Notes under the pieces: model-generated
Seen by the model: the letters and a program-made list of their open reading frames with translations, nothing else
Told to the model about the DNA's origin: nothing
Databases searched by the model: none
Translations under genes and position numbers: made by a program
Source: a virus
Length of the DNA stretch: 55,341 bases
IMG/VR virus record: IMGVR_UViG_3300042887_003034
Location: 1-55,341 of that record
Strand: one strand, 5' to 3'
Shown here: positions 33,353 through 42,424 of the stretch, piece by piece
Layout of the letters: each line of letters starts with the position of its first letter
How positions within the stretch are numbered: position 1 is the first letter of the stretch

Positions 33353-34906
33353 ATGTCTATTTCAAATTTTATCAACAAACTAAAAATTTTTAGCAATTTT
33401 GGATATATGAGATCTGGGCAAATTATTCAAGGACCCCGTGCAACATTTTTAGAAACTACTAAGCATCTTTGGGAACCAGAAGAAAGACCTGTTTCATTTG
33501 TTGAACCCCCAGTTAGGATTATTCGAGTTACTCCAAATCCTATGCCGCAGTTTGTATTTCCACCGGGCAACACAAGTACACAAGTTTTTATTAATAATTA
33601 CACTAGCAGCACCGTTTACAACAGATTTAGAAGATTTACCGAGGCCACTACTCAAACATTATACATTTCTAATTTAGGAACTACTTCTGTAAACATTACT
33701 AATGTTCTACAGAATATCCCTCAACCGGGAGCCACTGTAGCAGTGTTTCATAGTACAACTACAATGACCATTGCTCCGGGGAATACTGGCACGGTTGTAG
33801 TAGGCTATTACGGAGATACTCCCGGGGAGTTTTCTAGTTTCTTAGTAGTTCAATCAGATTGGGGCTTGGGTAACTACAAAGTATTAACGTCTTCTAGTGT
33901 TCAAGAAACATACGATTTTAAAATCAATAGAATAAATCCGACTACTGAATTAACTACAGCATCAGCGTTTAGTCAGCAACTTTTACTAGATTATGGTGTT
34001 ACCCCAATTATTAACTTAATTGCTAGAAATAATGTAACTATTCCATTATCTGTAACTATAAATTCGGATAGTTCTGCATTTTCACCTGGACCGATCAACG
34101 GTAATAATTTTAAAGTAAGATTTAGAGCACAGGACATTAATAATCAAAATGGTGTTTATACTGCTACAATTACGGTCACCTCTTTAGGCGCTGTAAATAC
34201 CATAACCAGTGTTGTGAACTTAGATATTGACAAAGAAAGATTTGCTAATTTAGGTCGTTGGATCAGTGCTGCTGCACCAGATAATAGTGTTGTTGGAATG
34301 AGTTACGATATTATCGATAATCAAAGAACATTGACTATAGGTGTAGGCGTAGGTGGCGACAATGTTCCAGAATTGCATGAGGGTGGAATAGCCTATACCG
34401 CTACTGAAACATTAAGTTTTATTGGCACATATACAGATTATCCTTATTCGGGTTGGGCCACTGTTTATAGAATTCCTTTAACTGGAGAAAAGAGATCTTA
34501 CCTTACAGGTAAGAGAGACAGCGACGGAGTCTACGCTTACAGAGTTAAACCTGAAAGATTACCCGACGGACAGTACCCAGAAACTGACACTGAATATGAT
34601 CGATATTTTGGAGTTGAAACAGACACTGATAAATCTATGTTCGTAGTTAAAGATGACGGATATGGGAACTTGACCATTGCATTAAATCAATTACAGAGTC
34701 AATTGTCTGACAGCGAGTCATTTAATAAAACACTAAAGAATTTGACTAGATCATTACACTACTATTCCAATGCAGACATAGGTGGAAGATATTATCAATT
34801 AGATTCCGGTCCCGTACTAGACGGAACTGTAACCAGATTCTTCTATGGTTTTAATAATTCTGGAACTGTTCTAACTTCTTATGTAAATTTGCCTAGTTCT
34901 AATTAA
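33353..34906 (+). CDS. Large beta-rich structural/adhesion protein
   Basis: 517 residues. Two or three Ig-like segments: about 90-160 (QTLYISNLGTTSVNITNVLQ and TMTIAPGNTGTVVVGYYGDT, ASH-like) and about 190-300 with NNVTIPLSVTINSDSS. A C-terminal region of about 200 residues contains YFGVETDTDKSMFVVKDDGY and SDSESFNKTLKNLTRSLHYY. Likely a long virion fibre or capsid decoration. The codon use is more AT-rich than in 31557-33344, marking a boundary at 33350. Confidence 0.7.
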   Translation: MSISNFINKLKIFSNFGYMRSGQIIQGPRATFLETTKHLWEPEERPVSFVEPPVRIIRVTPNPMPQFVFPPGNTSTQVFINNYTSSTVYNRFRRFTEATTQTLYISNLGTTSVNITNVLQNIPQPGATVAVFHSTTTMTIAPGNTGTVVVGYYGDTPGEFSSFLVVQSDWGLGNYKVLTSSSVQETYDFKINRINPTTELTTASAFSQQLLLDYGVTPIINLIARNNVTIPLSVTINSDSSAFSPGPINGNNFKVRFRAQDINNQNGVYTATITVTSLGAVNTITSVVNLDIDKERFANLGRWISAAAPDNSVVGMSYDIIDNQRTLTIGVGVGGDNVPELHEGGIAYTATETLSFIGTYTDYPYSGWATVYRIPLTGEKRSYLTGKRDSDGVYAYRVKPERLPDGQYPETDTEYDRYFGVETDTDKSMFVVKDDGYGNLTIALNQLQSQLSDSESFNKTLKNLTRSLHYYSNADIGGRYYQLDSGPVLDGTVTRFFYGFNNSGTVLTSYVNLPSSN

Positions 34907-34943
34907 TTTATCAATGGTGGTAAAGATAGATAATTAGTAAACT

Positions 34944-37223
34944 ATGCTGACTAACACATCTTATCAAATTCCATCTGATCAAATAAAACAGGTAAAATTT
35001 TCTGGTGACGGGAGACATTACGATTTTGAACTGTATAAACTAGGAAAAAACAGAGCAAAATTTATTGTAGTTAATCCCGATCCTCAAATATCTTTTGATT
35101 GGGAAAATGAATTTCAATATTATGTTCCTAACGTTCCCTTACCAATTGGTGCCTGTCTAGTAATATCGTATCAGGGAGAGTGGTACGCAAAAGTTTTTTC
35201 TAAAAACTGGGATTCTAGGCAAACATATCTATCGTTCGAAATTCAAATTCCTAAAAAAAGAATTGAAAGAGTTAAATGGGAAAAGAACGAAGCCTTCCGT
35301 GATAATTTTACACTTTTAAATGATCCTAGGGAAAATTTTAATTTAAATGTTTGGGATAAAGACTACGACTTAGTTTGGTATATCGATCCTAAGTTCACAG
35401 GCGACAAAAAAATCTGGGCCTTTTCTTGCAAAGCAGTGAGTAACAAAAATTCCTTGGGTATTAAAGATATGGGATATGTAACTCCTGTAATTAATAGAAA
35501 TCCGGATTTAGGTAATATTAATTTTGAAATCAAAGATTATCCTGTTTATTATGATTTAAACTATAATTTCATTTGGTATATTGATACTGAATTTACCAAC
35601 AATAAAAAAATTTGGATTTACAAATTAGAAAATAAAAATTCTAATTTAGATAAAGAGATGGGATATTTAACTCCTAACCTTCCTGATATTTTAGATGTTA
35701 TTTTTATTTCTTATAACGAACCAGAAGCAGAAAAAAATTGGCAAAGAGTTTTAGAAAAAGCACCTTGGGCAAAAAGAATTGATGGAGTGCAAGGAATTGC
35801 CAATGCTCATAAATTAGCCGCAGAGATCAGTGATACTGATATGTTGTATGTTGTAGACGGTGATGCGTACCTAACTGATGATTGGAATTTTAATTTTCAA
35901 CCTGGAATATTTGATCGTAGTTTTACTCATATTTGGCATTCTAAAAATCCAGTAAATGATTTAGAATATGGATATGGTGGAGTAAAACTATTTTCTAAAG
36001 ATAAGATCTTATCTTTAAAAGAATGGACCACAGTTGATTTTACTAGTCAAGTTTCGGACAAAATTAAAGTTATTGAAAAAGTTAGCAATGTCACAAAATT
36101 TGATACAGACCCATTTTCTGTTTGGAGAAGTTCTGTTAGAGAATGTGTAAAATTATATCGACATTCAAAATTGTATCCAAAAGATACAATCGTTAAAGAA
36201 AGATTAGCAAAGTGGAGAAAAAACGATAAAGACCATGTTTTTAAAAGTTATTCTAGGTCTGGTGCAGAATTTGCAATTAACCTATTAGATTCTCCGGAAG
36301 AAAATATTGAAAAGAAAGTAAATGATTTTAATTGGCTGCGTGAACAGTTTGAAAAAAATCAAAAGAGAGATACTTTAAATATCAAAGGCGACGAAACTGT
36401 AGTTGTTGAGAATAAGATAGAATCTAAATATTATTTTGATTCAAATGTTATCATAGATAAATTAAATGAGGTAAGCCCAAGTTTCTGTTTAGCAAAATGG
36501 TTTAATACCAGTATTCATATTCCAACAGGACAAACTCATAGTTGTTATCATCCGCCCTCACACAAAATTCCTCTTGAAGAAATTAAAATTGATGTAAGTT
36601 CACTGCATAATACAAAATACAAAAAGCAACAAAGAAAAAAAATGCTCGATGGTGTTAGACCTGATGAATGTAATTTTTGTTGGCAAATTGAAGACAGCGG
36701 TAATCAACTCAGTGACCGTGCCTATAGAAGTAAAGATGTTTGGGAATTTGGTATTGTTGACGAAGCATTAAAATCTAAAGATGAAGGTAATGTAAATCCT
36801 AGATATTTAGAAGTTAATTTTAATCAAGCCTGTAATTTCAAATGCAGTTATTGTAGTCCACATCTAAGTACTGAGTGGATGAAGGATATTGAAAAAAATG
36901 GTCCTTTTCAATTGGGTAATAGATTACATAACGATTTAAATTGGATGAAGGAACATGATGTATGGCCAAACAACAGTCTTGATAATCCTTATCTATTAGC
37001 ATTTTGGGAATGGTGGCCTACAATATATTCAAATTTAAAAACATTTAGGATGACGGGCGGTGAGCCCCTAATGGATAAAAATACATTTAGAATTTTTGAT
37101 TACATCAAACAAAATCCTAAGCCTGATTTACATCTCAGCATTACTAGCAATTGTTGTCCGCCTGGCAATCAATGGAACAAATTTATTAACAGTTTAAATG
37201 ATATAACTGAGTCTACAATATAG
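34944..37223 (+). CDS. GT-A-like / radical-SAM fusion protein, N-terminal part (frameshifted)
   Basis: 759 residues in the open part. Residues 1-240 are beta-rich with a repeated LVWYIDPKF / FIWYIDTEF motif. Residues 250-430 form a GT-A-like domain (DILDVIFISYNEPEAEKNWQ; DMLYVVDGDAYL with a DxD; YGYGGVKLFSK). Residues 490-760 hold an N-terminal Fe-S-binding Cys cluster (CLAKWFNTSIH, SCYHPPSHK, CNFCWQIED) and the radical-SAM motif CNFKCSYC (near 635), followed by MTGGEPLMD. The reading frame ends at a TAG, but the same protein continues 2 nt out of phase (see 37211-37801). First gene of the overlapping operon that runs to 43563. Confidence 0.82.
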   Translation: MLTNTSYQIPSDQIKQVKFSGDGRHYDFELYKLGKNRAKFIVVNPDPQISFDWENEFQYYVPNVPLPIGACLVISYQGEWYAKVFSKNWDSRQTYLSFEIQIPKKRIERVKWEKNEAFRDNFTLLNDPRENFNLNVWDKDYDLVWYIDPKFTGDKKIWAFSCKAVSNKNSLGIKDMGYVTPVINRNPDLGNINFEIKDYPVYYDLNYNFIWYIDTEFTNNKKIWIYKLENKNSNLDKEMGYLTPNLPDILDVIFISYNEPEAEKNWQRVLEKAPWAKRIDGVQGIANAHKLAAEISDTDMLYVVDGDAYLTDDWNFNFQPGIFDRSFTHIWHSKNPVNDLEYGYGGVKLFSKDKILSLKEWTTVDFTSQVSDKIKVIEKVSNVTKFDTDPFSVWRSSVRECVKLYRHSKLYPKDTIVKERLAKWRKNDKDHVFKSYSRSGAEFAINLLDSPEENIEKKVNDFNWLREQFEKNQKRDTLNIKGDETVVVENKIESKYYFDSNVIIDKLNEVSPSFCLAKWFNTSIHIPTGQTHSCYHPPSHKIPLEEIKIDVSSLHNTKYKKQQRKKMLDGVRPDECNFCWQIEDSGNQLSDRAYRSKDVWEFGIVDEALKSKDEGNVNPRYLEVNFNQACNFKCSYCSPHLSTEWMKDIEKNGPFQLGNRLHNDLNWMKEHDVWPNNSLDNPYLLAFWEWWPTIYSNLKTFRMTGGEPLMDKNTFRIFDYIKQNPKPDLHLSITSNCCPPGNQWNKFINSLNDITESTI

Positions 37224-37801
37224 ATCATTTTATGTTATACTGTAGTTTGGATAGTTGGGGCTCTCAAGCAGAATACATTCGAACAGGTTTAGATTTTAGT
37301 ATTCTACTAAGAAATGTTAGAGAGTTTTTAGTATCTGGAAATGACAAACATAGCCTAACATTTATTTGCACTTTTAACGCACTAAGTTACTCTGGTTTTC
37401 TAGAATATATGAAAAACATTCTAGAATTAAGAAAAGAATTTAATACTACTAGGCAGTTAATTTGGTTTGATATTCCTCAGTTACAAAATCCAGAATGGTT
37501 AAATCCAAAGTTAATTCCTGAACTGGTCAGCAGTCTAGAAGAAACTAAACAATTTATGAGTGCTAATGCAGAAACAATAAAAAATCAATTTAAAGGTTTT
37601 AAGGATTTTGAAATTAGTAAAGTACAAAGACTTATAGATTGGATTAAAGATGATGCAAAATTTGATAGACAATCTGCAATGAAAAACTTTTATTCATTTT
37701 GGAAAGAAAATGATAAAAGAAATAAAACAGATTTCTTAATGGTATTTCCGGAGTTAGAAAATTTTTGGAATGAATGTAGGAAGCAACATGGACGAACATA
37801 G
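37211..37801 (+). pseudogene. C-terminal part of the frameshifted radical-SAM protein
   Basis: Continuation of 34944-37223: IDHFMLYCSLDSWGSQAEYI aligns with FSFFTSIDSWGPEAEYM of the next gene. The frames meet at ACAATATAGATC, where one extra TA (or one lost base) explains the shift. A separate start at ATG 37232 would give 189 residues lacking the radical-SAM core, which is not a sensible enzyme. Either a true mutation, a programmed shift or a sequencing/assembly error. Confidence 0.75.
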
Positions 37802-39152
37802 AATTCAATTTGTAAAAAGCGTAAGGGATAGATTAAATGCAGTAAGCCCAAGTTTTTGTACTCAAAAATGGTTACATGAAACTTTGTACCTACATACAGG
37901 TGATAATCACAGTTGTTACCATCCTAGGCCCCATCATATAGGAATAGACGAAATTGCAAAAGATCCCAGTGCATTGCATAATACTGAATGGAAAAAACAA
38001 CAGAGAAAAGAAATGCTTGAAGGACAACGTCCTAAGGAGTGTTATTACTGTTGGAATATAGAAGACTTACCTGGAGAAAATCTCAGTGATAGAATGATTC
38101 ATAGTGCCAGTGATTACGCTGAAAAACATATTGAAAATTTAGGTAAGTTAGATTGGCGTCAAAATGTTAACCCAAAATATTTAGAAGTAAGTTTTGGAAA
38201 CAATTGTAATTTTCGATGTGGATATTGTTGCCCTCAAGCCAGCACACAATGGATTGATGAAATTAAAAATTATGGTAACTACGATTTGACTTATAATCAG
38301 TATGGGATAGAGTTTTTAAAACATGGAACTTACTATACATACAAAGAACAGAATCCATATATCGATGCATTTTGGAAATGGTGGCCCGATCTTAAAAAAG
38401 ATTTACACACATTAAGAATTACTGGTGGTGAACCTTTAATGAATCCAGCAGCAATGCATTTCTTTGATTTATTAGAAGATCAACCTAGTCCGCATTTAGA
38501 AATAACACTGAACAGTAATCTAGGTGTATCTTATGGAAAAATTGAAAGACTGTTGGCAAGAATTAAAAGTCTTTTAGATCAGAAAAAAATTAGAAAGTTT
38601 AGTTTCTTTACCAGTATAGACAGTTGGGGACCTGAAGCAGAATATATGAGAACAGGTTTAAATTGTACTCATTGGGAAAGAAACGTTAAACAGGTAATGG
38701 ATACCGGCGCCACAGTTAATCTAATGTGTACATTTAATGTGTTGTCAGTTACTAACTTTAAAAAATTATTAGAAAAAGTTATCGAGTGGAGAAAAGAAAA
38801 AGGATTTAAATCAGTGGCATTTGATACACCTTATCTCAAAGAGCCCCCTCACTGGATGATAAAAATACTCACTCCAGATTTTGAAAAATACATGGATGAA
38901 AATTTAAAGTTTATAGAATCTAACATGGAATGGTTTACTGGTGTAGAATTTGAAAAATTTAAACGATTAACAAACTATATGAAAGAGCATAAACTTCCTG
39001 AAGAAAAAATTATGGCAGGTCGTAGAGATTTTTATGTATTCTTTACAGAAAATGATCGAAGACTGGGAACAAATTTGTTAAAAATTTTTCCAGAGTATAA
39101 AGAATTTTATAATCTATGTAAGTCAGTTTATGAGAATTATCAAACACTATGA
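37788..39152 (+). CDS. Radical-SAM protein with N-terminal Cys-rich domain (2)
   Basis: 454 residues from MDEHRIQFVKSVRDRLNAVS (SD TAGGAAGCAAC). The N-terminal twitch/SPASM-like Cys set (FCTQKWL, SCYHPRPHH, ECYYCWNIED) is followed by CNFRCGYC (about 140-147), RITGGEPLMN and SIDSWGPEAEYMRTG. Closest relative is the C-terminal half of the preceding gene, so the two arose by duplication. These enzymes cleave S-adenosylmethionine and abstract hydrogen from a substrate; the substrate is unknown. Overlaps the upstream end and the next start (ATGA). Confidence 0.87.
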   Translation: MDEHRIQFVKSVRDRLNAVSPSFCTQKWLHETLYLHTGDNHSCYHPRPHHIGIDEIAKDPSALHNTEWKKQQRKEMLEGQRPKECYYCWNIEDLPGENLSDRMIHSASDYAEKHIENLGKLDWRQNVNPKYLEVSFGNNCNFRCGYCCPQASTQWIDEIKNYGNYDLTYNQYGIEFLKHGTYYTYKEQNPYIDAFWKWWPDLKKDLHTLRITGGEPLMNPAAMHFFDLLEDQPSPHLEITLNSNLGVSYGKIERLLARIKSLLDQKKIRKFSFFTSIDSWGPEAEYMRTGLNCTHWERNVKQVMDTGATVNLMCTFNVLSVTNFKKLLEKVIEWRKEKGFKSVAFDTPYLKEPPHWMIKILTPDFEKYMDENLKFIESNMEWFTGVEFEKFKRLTNYMKEHKLPEEKIMAGRRDFYVFFTENDRRLGTNLLKIFPEYKEFYNLCKSVYENYQTL

Positions 39153-40378
39153 ACACAATAAACGAAAGTACTTGGTGCGTTAATGCATTTCACGGAATGT
39201 CAGCAAACAATGATGGAAGCACCAAAACTTGCTGTATGATTAAAGAGTCGTACAACAAGTTAATAGGGCCTTCTAAAGTCAATTATAATTTGTTAGACTT
39301 GTCAATTCAGAAAAATTTTAATAATCCAAAAGTTATTGAAATAAGAAATAATTTGTCTCAAGGGATCAAAGATCCTGCATGTATTAGGTGCTGGGTAGAA
39401 GAAGATTCTGAAAGAAAAAGTAAAAGAATGCGAGACAATGAAAGGTACTTTCATGAAGTTCAATGGGGTCAGCGACAACCTTTTACTGGGCTTGCAAAGT
39501 TTGAATTAAACTTAGGCAATACCTGCAACATTAAATGTAGAACCTGTCATGCATCTATTAGCAGTCAATGGATGAAAGAAGACTTTGATTTAAATCATTC
39601 TAATCACAAAACATTTCAGCAATATAGCAGTGAAATGAAACGGTACCATCAGTCATATGATGATGAAAGTCCATTCTGGGAAGATTTAAAAAATAATTTA
39701 TCCACAATTAAGCAATTTGATTTTTACGGTGGAGAACCATTTTTAAGTAAAAAGATGTGGGAAATACTTAAAATTTGTGTTGAAAAAGGTTATTCTAAAG
39801 ATATTGAACTACATTACAACACAAATGGCACCACATGGCCTGCTGAAATAGAATTGTGGAAAAATTTTAGATCTATTAATTTAAGTTTTAGTATAGACGG
39901 AACAGATAAACAATTTGAGTTTATGCGTTTTCCTGCTAACTGGCAAGAAGTTTGCAAAAACATGGAAAAGGCTGTTGAATTTAAAAAAGAATATCCTTTT
40001 ATGAATTTGAGTTGGTGTGTAACACTTAGCACATTAAACATCTTTTATCTTCCAGAAATTTTAAACGAGTATTACCGATCATTTTTAGATTTTGGATTAT
40101 ATCTAAATCTAGTCCATGACCCTGTTCATTTTAACATGAGCAAAATACCTAACGGAATTAAAGATGAGATTATATCAAAGTTAGAAACTATCGATAAATC
40201 ATATACTCAAGCATGGTATCAATTGCCTGGAATTATAGGCTTCATTAAACATGGTACTCCAGACATGTCTAATTGGTCAAACTTTTTAAAAACTGTGAAA
40301 ATACATGATCAGTATAGAAAACAAAATTACTTTGAAATTTTTCCTGAATTTGCTGAGGTAATTAAAAAATATGAATAA
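39149..40378 (+). CDS. Radical-SAM protein with N-terminal Cys-rich domain (3)
   Basis: 409 residues. WCVNAFHGMSANNDGSTKTC and PACIRCWVEED form the N-terminal auxiliary-cluster region, then CNIKCRTC (near residue 128), FDFYGGEPFL and NLSFSIDGTDKQFEFMRF. Auxiliary cysteines before the SAM core are a permuted version of the SPASM/twitch arrangement. Four-base overlap with the upstream gene, eight with the next. Confidence 0.87.
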   Translation: MNTINESTWCVNAFHGMSANNDGSTKTCCMIKESYNKLIGPSKVNYNLLDLSIQKNFNNPKVIEIRNNLSQGIKDPACIRCWVEEDSERKSKRMRDNERYFHEVQWGQRQPFTGLAKFELNLGNTCNIKCRTCHASISSQWMKEDFDLNHSNHKTFQQYSSEMKRYHQSYDDESPFWEDLKNNLSTIKQFDFYGGEPFLSKKMWEILKICVEKGYSKDIELHYNTNGTTWPAEIELWKNFRSINLSFSIDGTDKQFEFMRFPANWQEVCKNMEKAVEFKKEYPFMNLSWCVTLSTLNIFYLPEILNEYYRSFLDFGLYLNLVHDPVHFNMSKIPNGIKDEIISKLETIDKSYTQAWYQLPGIIGFIKHGTPDMSNWSNFLKTVKIHDQYRKQNYFEIFPEFAEVIKKYE

Positions 40379-41618
40379 TTTTTGGAACTTAGACGAACTT
40401 GAACAAATACACATTGAATTGACTAATGCTTGTAACGCTGCTTGTCCAATGTGTGTAAGATTTTATAATAACAGCCCTAATGTTAGGCCTGATTTAGAAA
40501 TAAATCAAATCACTTACGAAAAGTTTGTTAAGTATTTTCCTCCAAAAATTATTGAAAAATGCAATTTAATATTTTTCTGTGGAGTACATGGTGATCCTTG
40601 TGTTGCTAGAGATACTTACGAAATATGTGAATATATATCTCAAGTCGGACCTAATACAGCAGTGAGAATACATACCAATGGAGGAATGAGAAAACCCGAT
40701 TGGTGGGAAAAAATGGGAAAGTTATTTTCAAATTTTTCAAATAGGAAAAATAACCTTTGGGAAATAACTTTTAGCATAGATGGATTAGAAGATACAAATC
40801 ACGTTTATAGAAGAAATGTGGTATGGAAAAGTCTAATGGAAAATGTTTCGGCATATATTAATGCTGGTGGATCTGCTTCGTGGGACTATCTAATTTTCAA
40901 GCACAATGAACATCAATTAGCGGAAGCCAAAGAATTTGCAGAAAAAATGAAATTTAGAACATTTGTTCCTAAAAAAGCATTAGGTGTAGATGATGGAATT
41001 AGTCTTACAAAGATGCCTGTGCTTGATAAAAATGGAAACTTAGAATATGTTATTGAAGCACCAGAAAATCCTAAAAATAGAAATTTAGAAAAGCCAGAAG
41101 GAACCTTGCCGATTAGATTCTATCCTTTTAATTTAAATGATTATAGAAAGATTAAAGGAACATCTATTTTAAAAGAAAAATATCGTCAACAAGTAGAAAA
41201 TGTATATGAAGAAAGAATTTTAAATGAAGATAATTCAAAATTTAATAATTGTGAAATAAAATGTAAATCAAAAACTCTGTCTGGCGGTAAAGAAATATTT
41301 GTTGACAACTTTGGAAGAGTTATGCCTTGTTGTTATATTGGAACACACTTAAATGGTTTATATAACGATTTTCGATCTATGCAATTGCACAAGCATATGA
41401 ACGATTATGGGTGGGACAACTTTAGTTTGGATAAACATTCTTTAGAAGAAATTTTAAATAATCATCATCTAGATCGTGTTTTTGCAGATAGTTGGAAAAT
41501 ACCAAAAGTCGAAGATGGTAGATTGTCGTATTGTGCAGATACCTGTGGAAAGATAAGTAGTATTGATAAGATTTTTAGTCACGATGACAATCCAAATAAA
41601 TTTATTAGAAATGTATGA
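40371..41618 (+). CDS. Radical-SAM protein with C-terminal SPASM-like cysteines (4)
   Basis: 415 residues. The core begins at residue 12: IHIELTNACNAACPMCVRFY (CxxxCxxC), then FFCGVHGDPCVARD and ITFSIDGLEDTNHVYRRN. C-terminal cysteines CEIKCKS, VMPCCYIGTH and YCADTCGK would bind an auxiliary cluster in the usual SPASM position. Unlike its neighbours the order is core first, auxiliary last, so the operon has both arrangements. Confidence 0.87.
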   Translation: MNNFWNLDELEQIHIELTNACNAACPMCVRFYNNSPNVRPDLEINQITYEKFVKYFPPKIIEKCNLIFFCGVHGDPCVARDTYEICEYISQVGPNTAVRIHTNGGMRKPDWWEKMGKLFSNFSNRKNNLWEITFSIDGLEDTNHVYRRNVVWKSLMENVSAYINAGGSASWDYLIFKHNEHQLAEAKEFAEKMKFRTFVPKKALGVDDGISLTKMPVLDKNGNLEYVIEAPENPKNRNLEKPEGTLPIRFYPFNLNDYRKIKGTSILKEKYRQQVENVYEERILNEDNSKFNNCEIKCKSKTLSGGKEIFVDNFGRVMPCCYIGTHLNGLYNDFRSMQLHKHMNDYGWDNFSLDKHSLEEILNNHHLDRVFADSWKIPKVEDGRLSYCADTCGKISSIDKIFSHDDNPNKFIRNV

Positions 41619-42424
41619 AGCATAGATATAAGAGATTAATAGCCTATGGGTGTAGTTTTACCGCCGGAGCAGAAACTGTAGATCACGAGTATTGCCATCA
41701 GCAATATCGAGATAATCTTGATGAAATAAAAAGGAAAGGTGAAGCGAAGGATCTTAACGATGAAAAATATTTTCCTAAAGGTGCAGCATCTATTATTCTA
41801 GAAGAACAAAAAAAATATTCTTATGCTGCATTTATTGCAAAAAATTTAAATTTAGAATATGAAAATTGGTCAATCCCAGGTAGTTCTTTACAACATGCTA
41901 TTTTTAATTTTGAAAGAGATTTTGTAAAAAATAAATTTTTCGATACTGATATTGTACTTTTTGGTATAACATCTCCAGGTAGATGGTTTTGGTTGACAGA
42001 TGAAGGAGTTGGTAAAAGTGCAATATTTGGCTGGGAAAATAATTGGCCTACAAAAGAACTTCATGATCTGTTTTTACAACATCTATTCAATGATTATAAT
42101 GTTTTGTTTAATTTCTTCCACTCGATAAAATATATTGAGTTGCTAAATAGATCTTCAGATTTTTTAGTTCTTCAGCAATTTTGTCATGAGGACATACCTT
42201 ATTATATTAACAATTCTAATTTTAAAGAAGAAAAAAATAAAAATATTTTGATATCTATGTTAAATAATTCCAAGAGTTTTAATTCAATTGTTGATTTTAA
42301 TTTTTCATTTTCTAAAATATTGAATTGGTCAAATGATACGCATGGGTCATGGCATCCTAAAAAACATCATCACGAAATATTTGCCAACGATTTAACTACT
42401 ATGATAACTAGAAAATATTTATGA
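41615..42424 (+). CDS. SGNH-like hydrolase
   Basis: 269 residues. RLIAYGCSFTAGAETVDHEY gives the GxS block I (GCSFTAG) of the SGNH fold; IPGSSLQHAIFN, DIVLFGITSPGRW and the C-terminal SWHPKKHHHEIFAND (H near residue 250) are consistent with blocks II, III and V. It might esterify or de-esterify a glycan or lipid. Sits between two radical-SAM genes with four-base overlaps on both sides, so it belongs to the same pathway. Confidence 0.75.
   Translation: MKHRYKRLIAYGCSFTAGAETVDHEYCHQQYRDNLDEIKRKGEAKDLNDEKYFPKGAASIILEEQKKYSYAAFIAKNLNLEYENWSIPGSSLQHAIFNFERDFVKNKFFDTDIVLFGITSPGRWFWLTDEGVGKSAIFGWENNWPTKELHDLFLQHLFNDYNVLFNFFHSIKYIELLNRSSDFLVLQQFCHEDIPYYINNSNFKEEKNKNILISMLNNSKSFNSIVDFNFSFSKILNWSNDTHGSWHPKKHHHEIFANDLTTMITRKYL

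Noticed and set aside
33058-33396. His-rich minus-strand frame
   Set aside because: The antisense of the GDGGDGG repeat; low-complexity artefact.
37232-37801. Independent 189-aa gene
   Set aside because: Its sequence is the missing C-terminal part of the preceding radical-SAM protein; a separate start would remove the beta strand before the conserved SIDSWG-like segment, and no SD is present.
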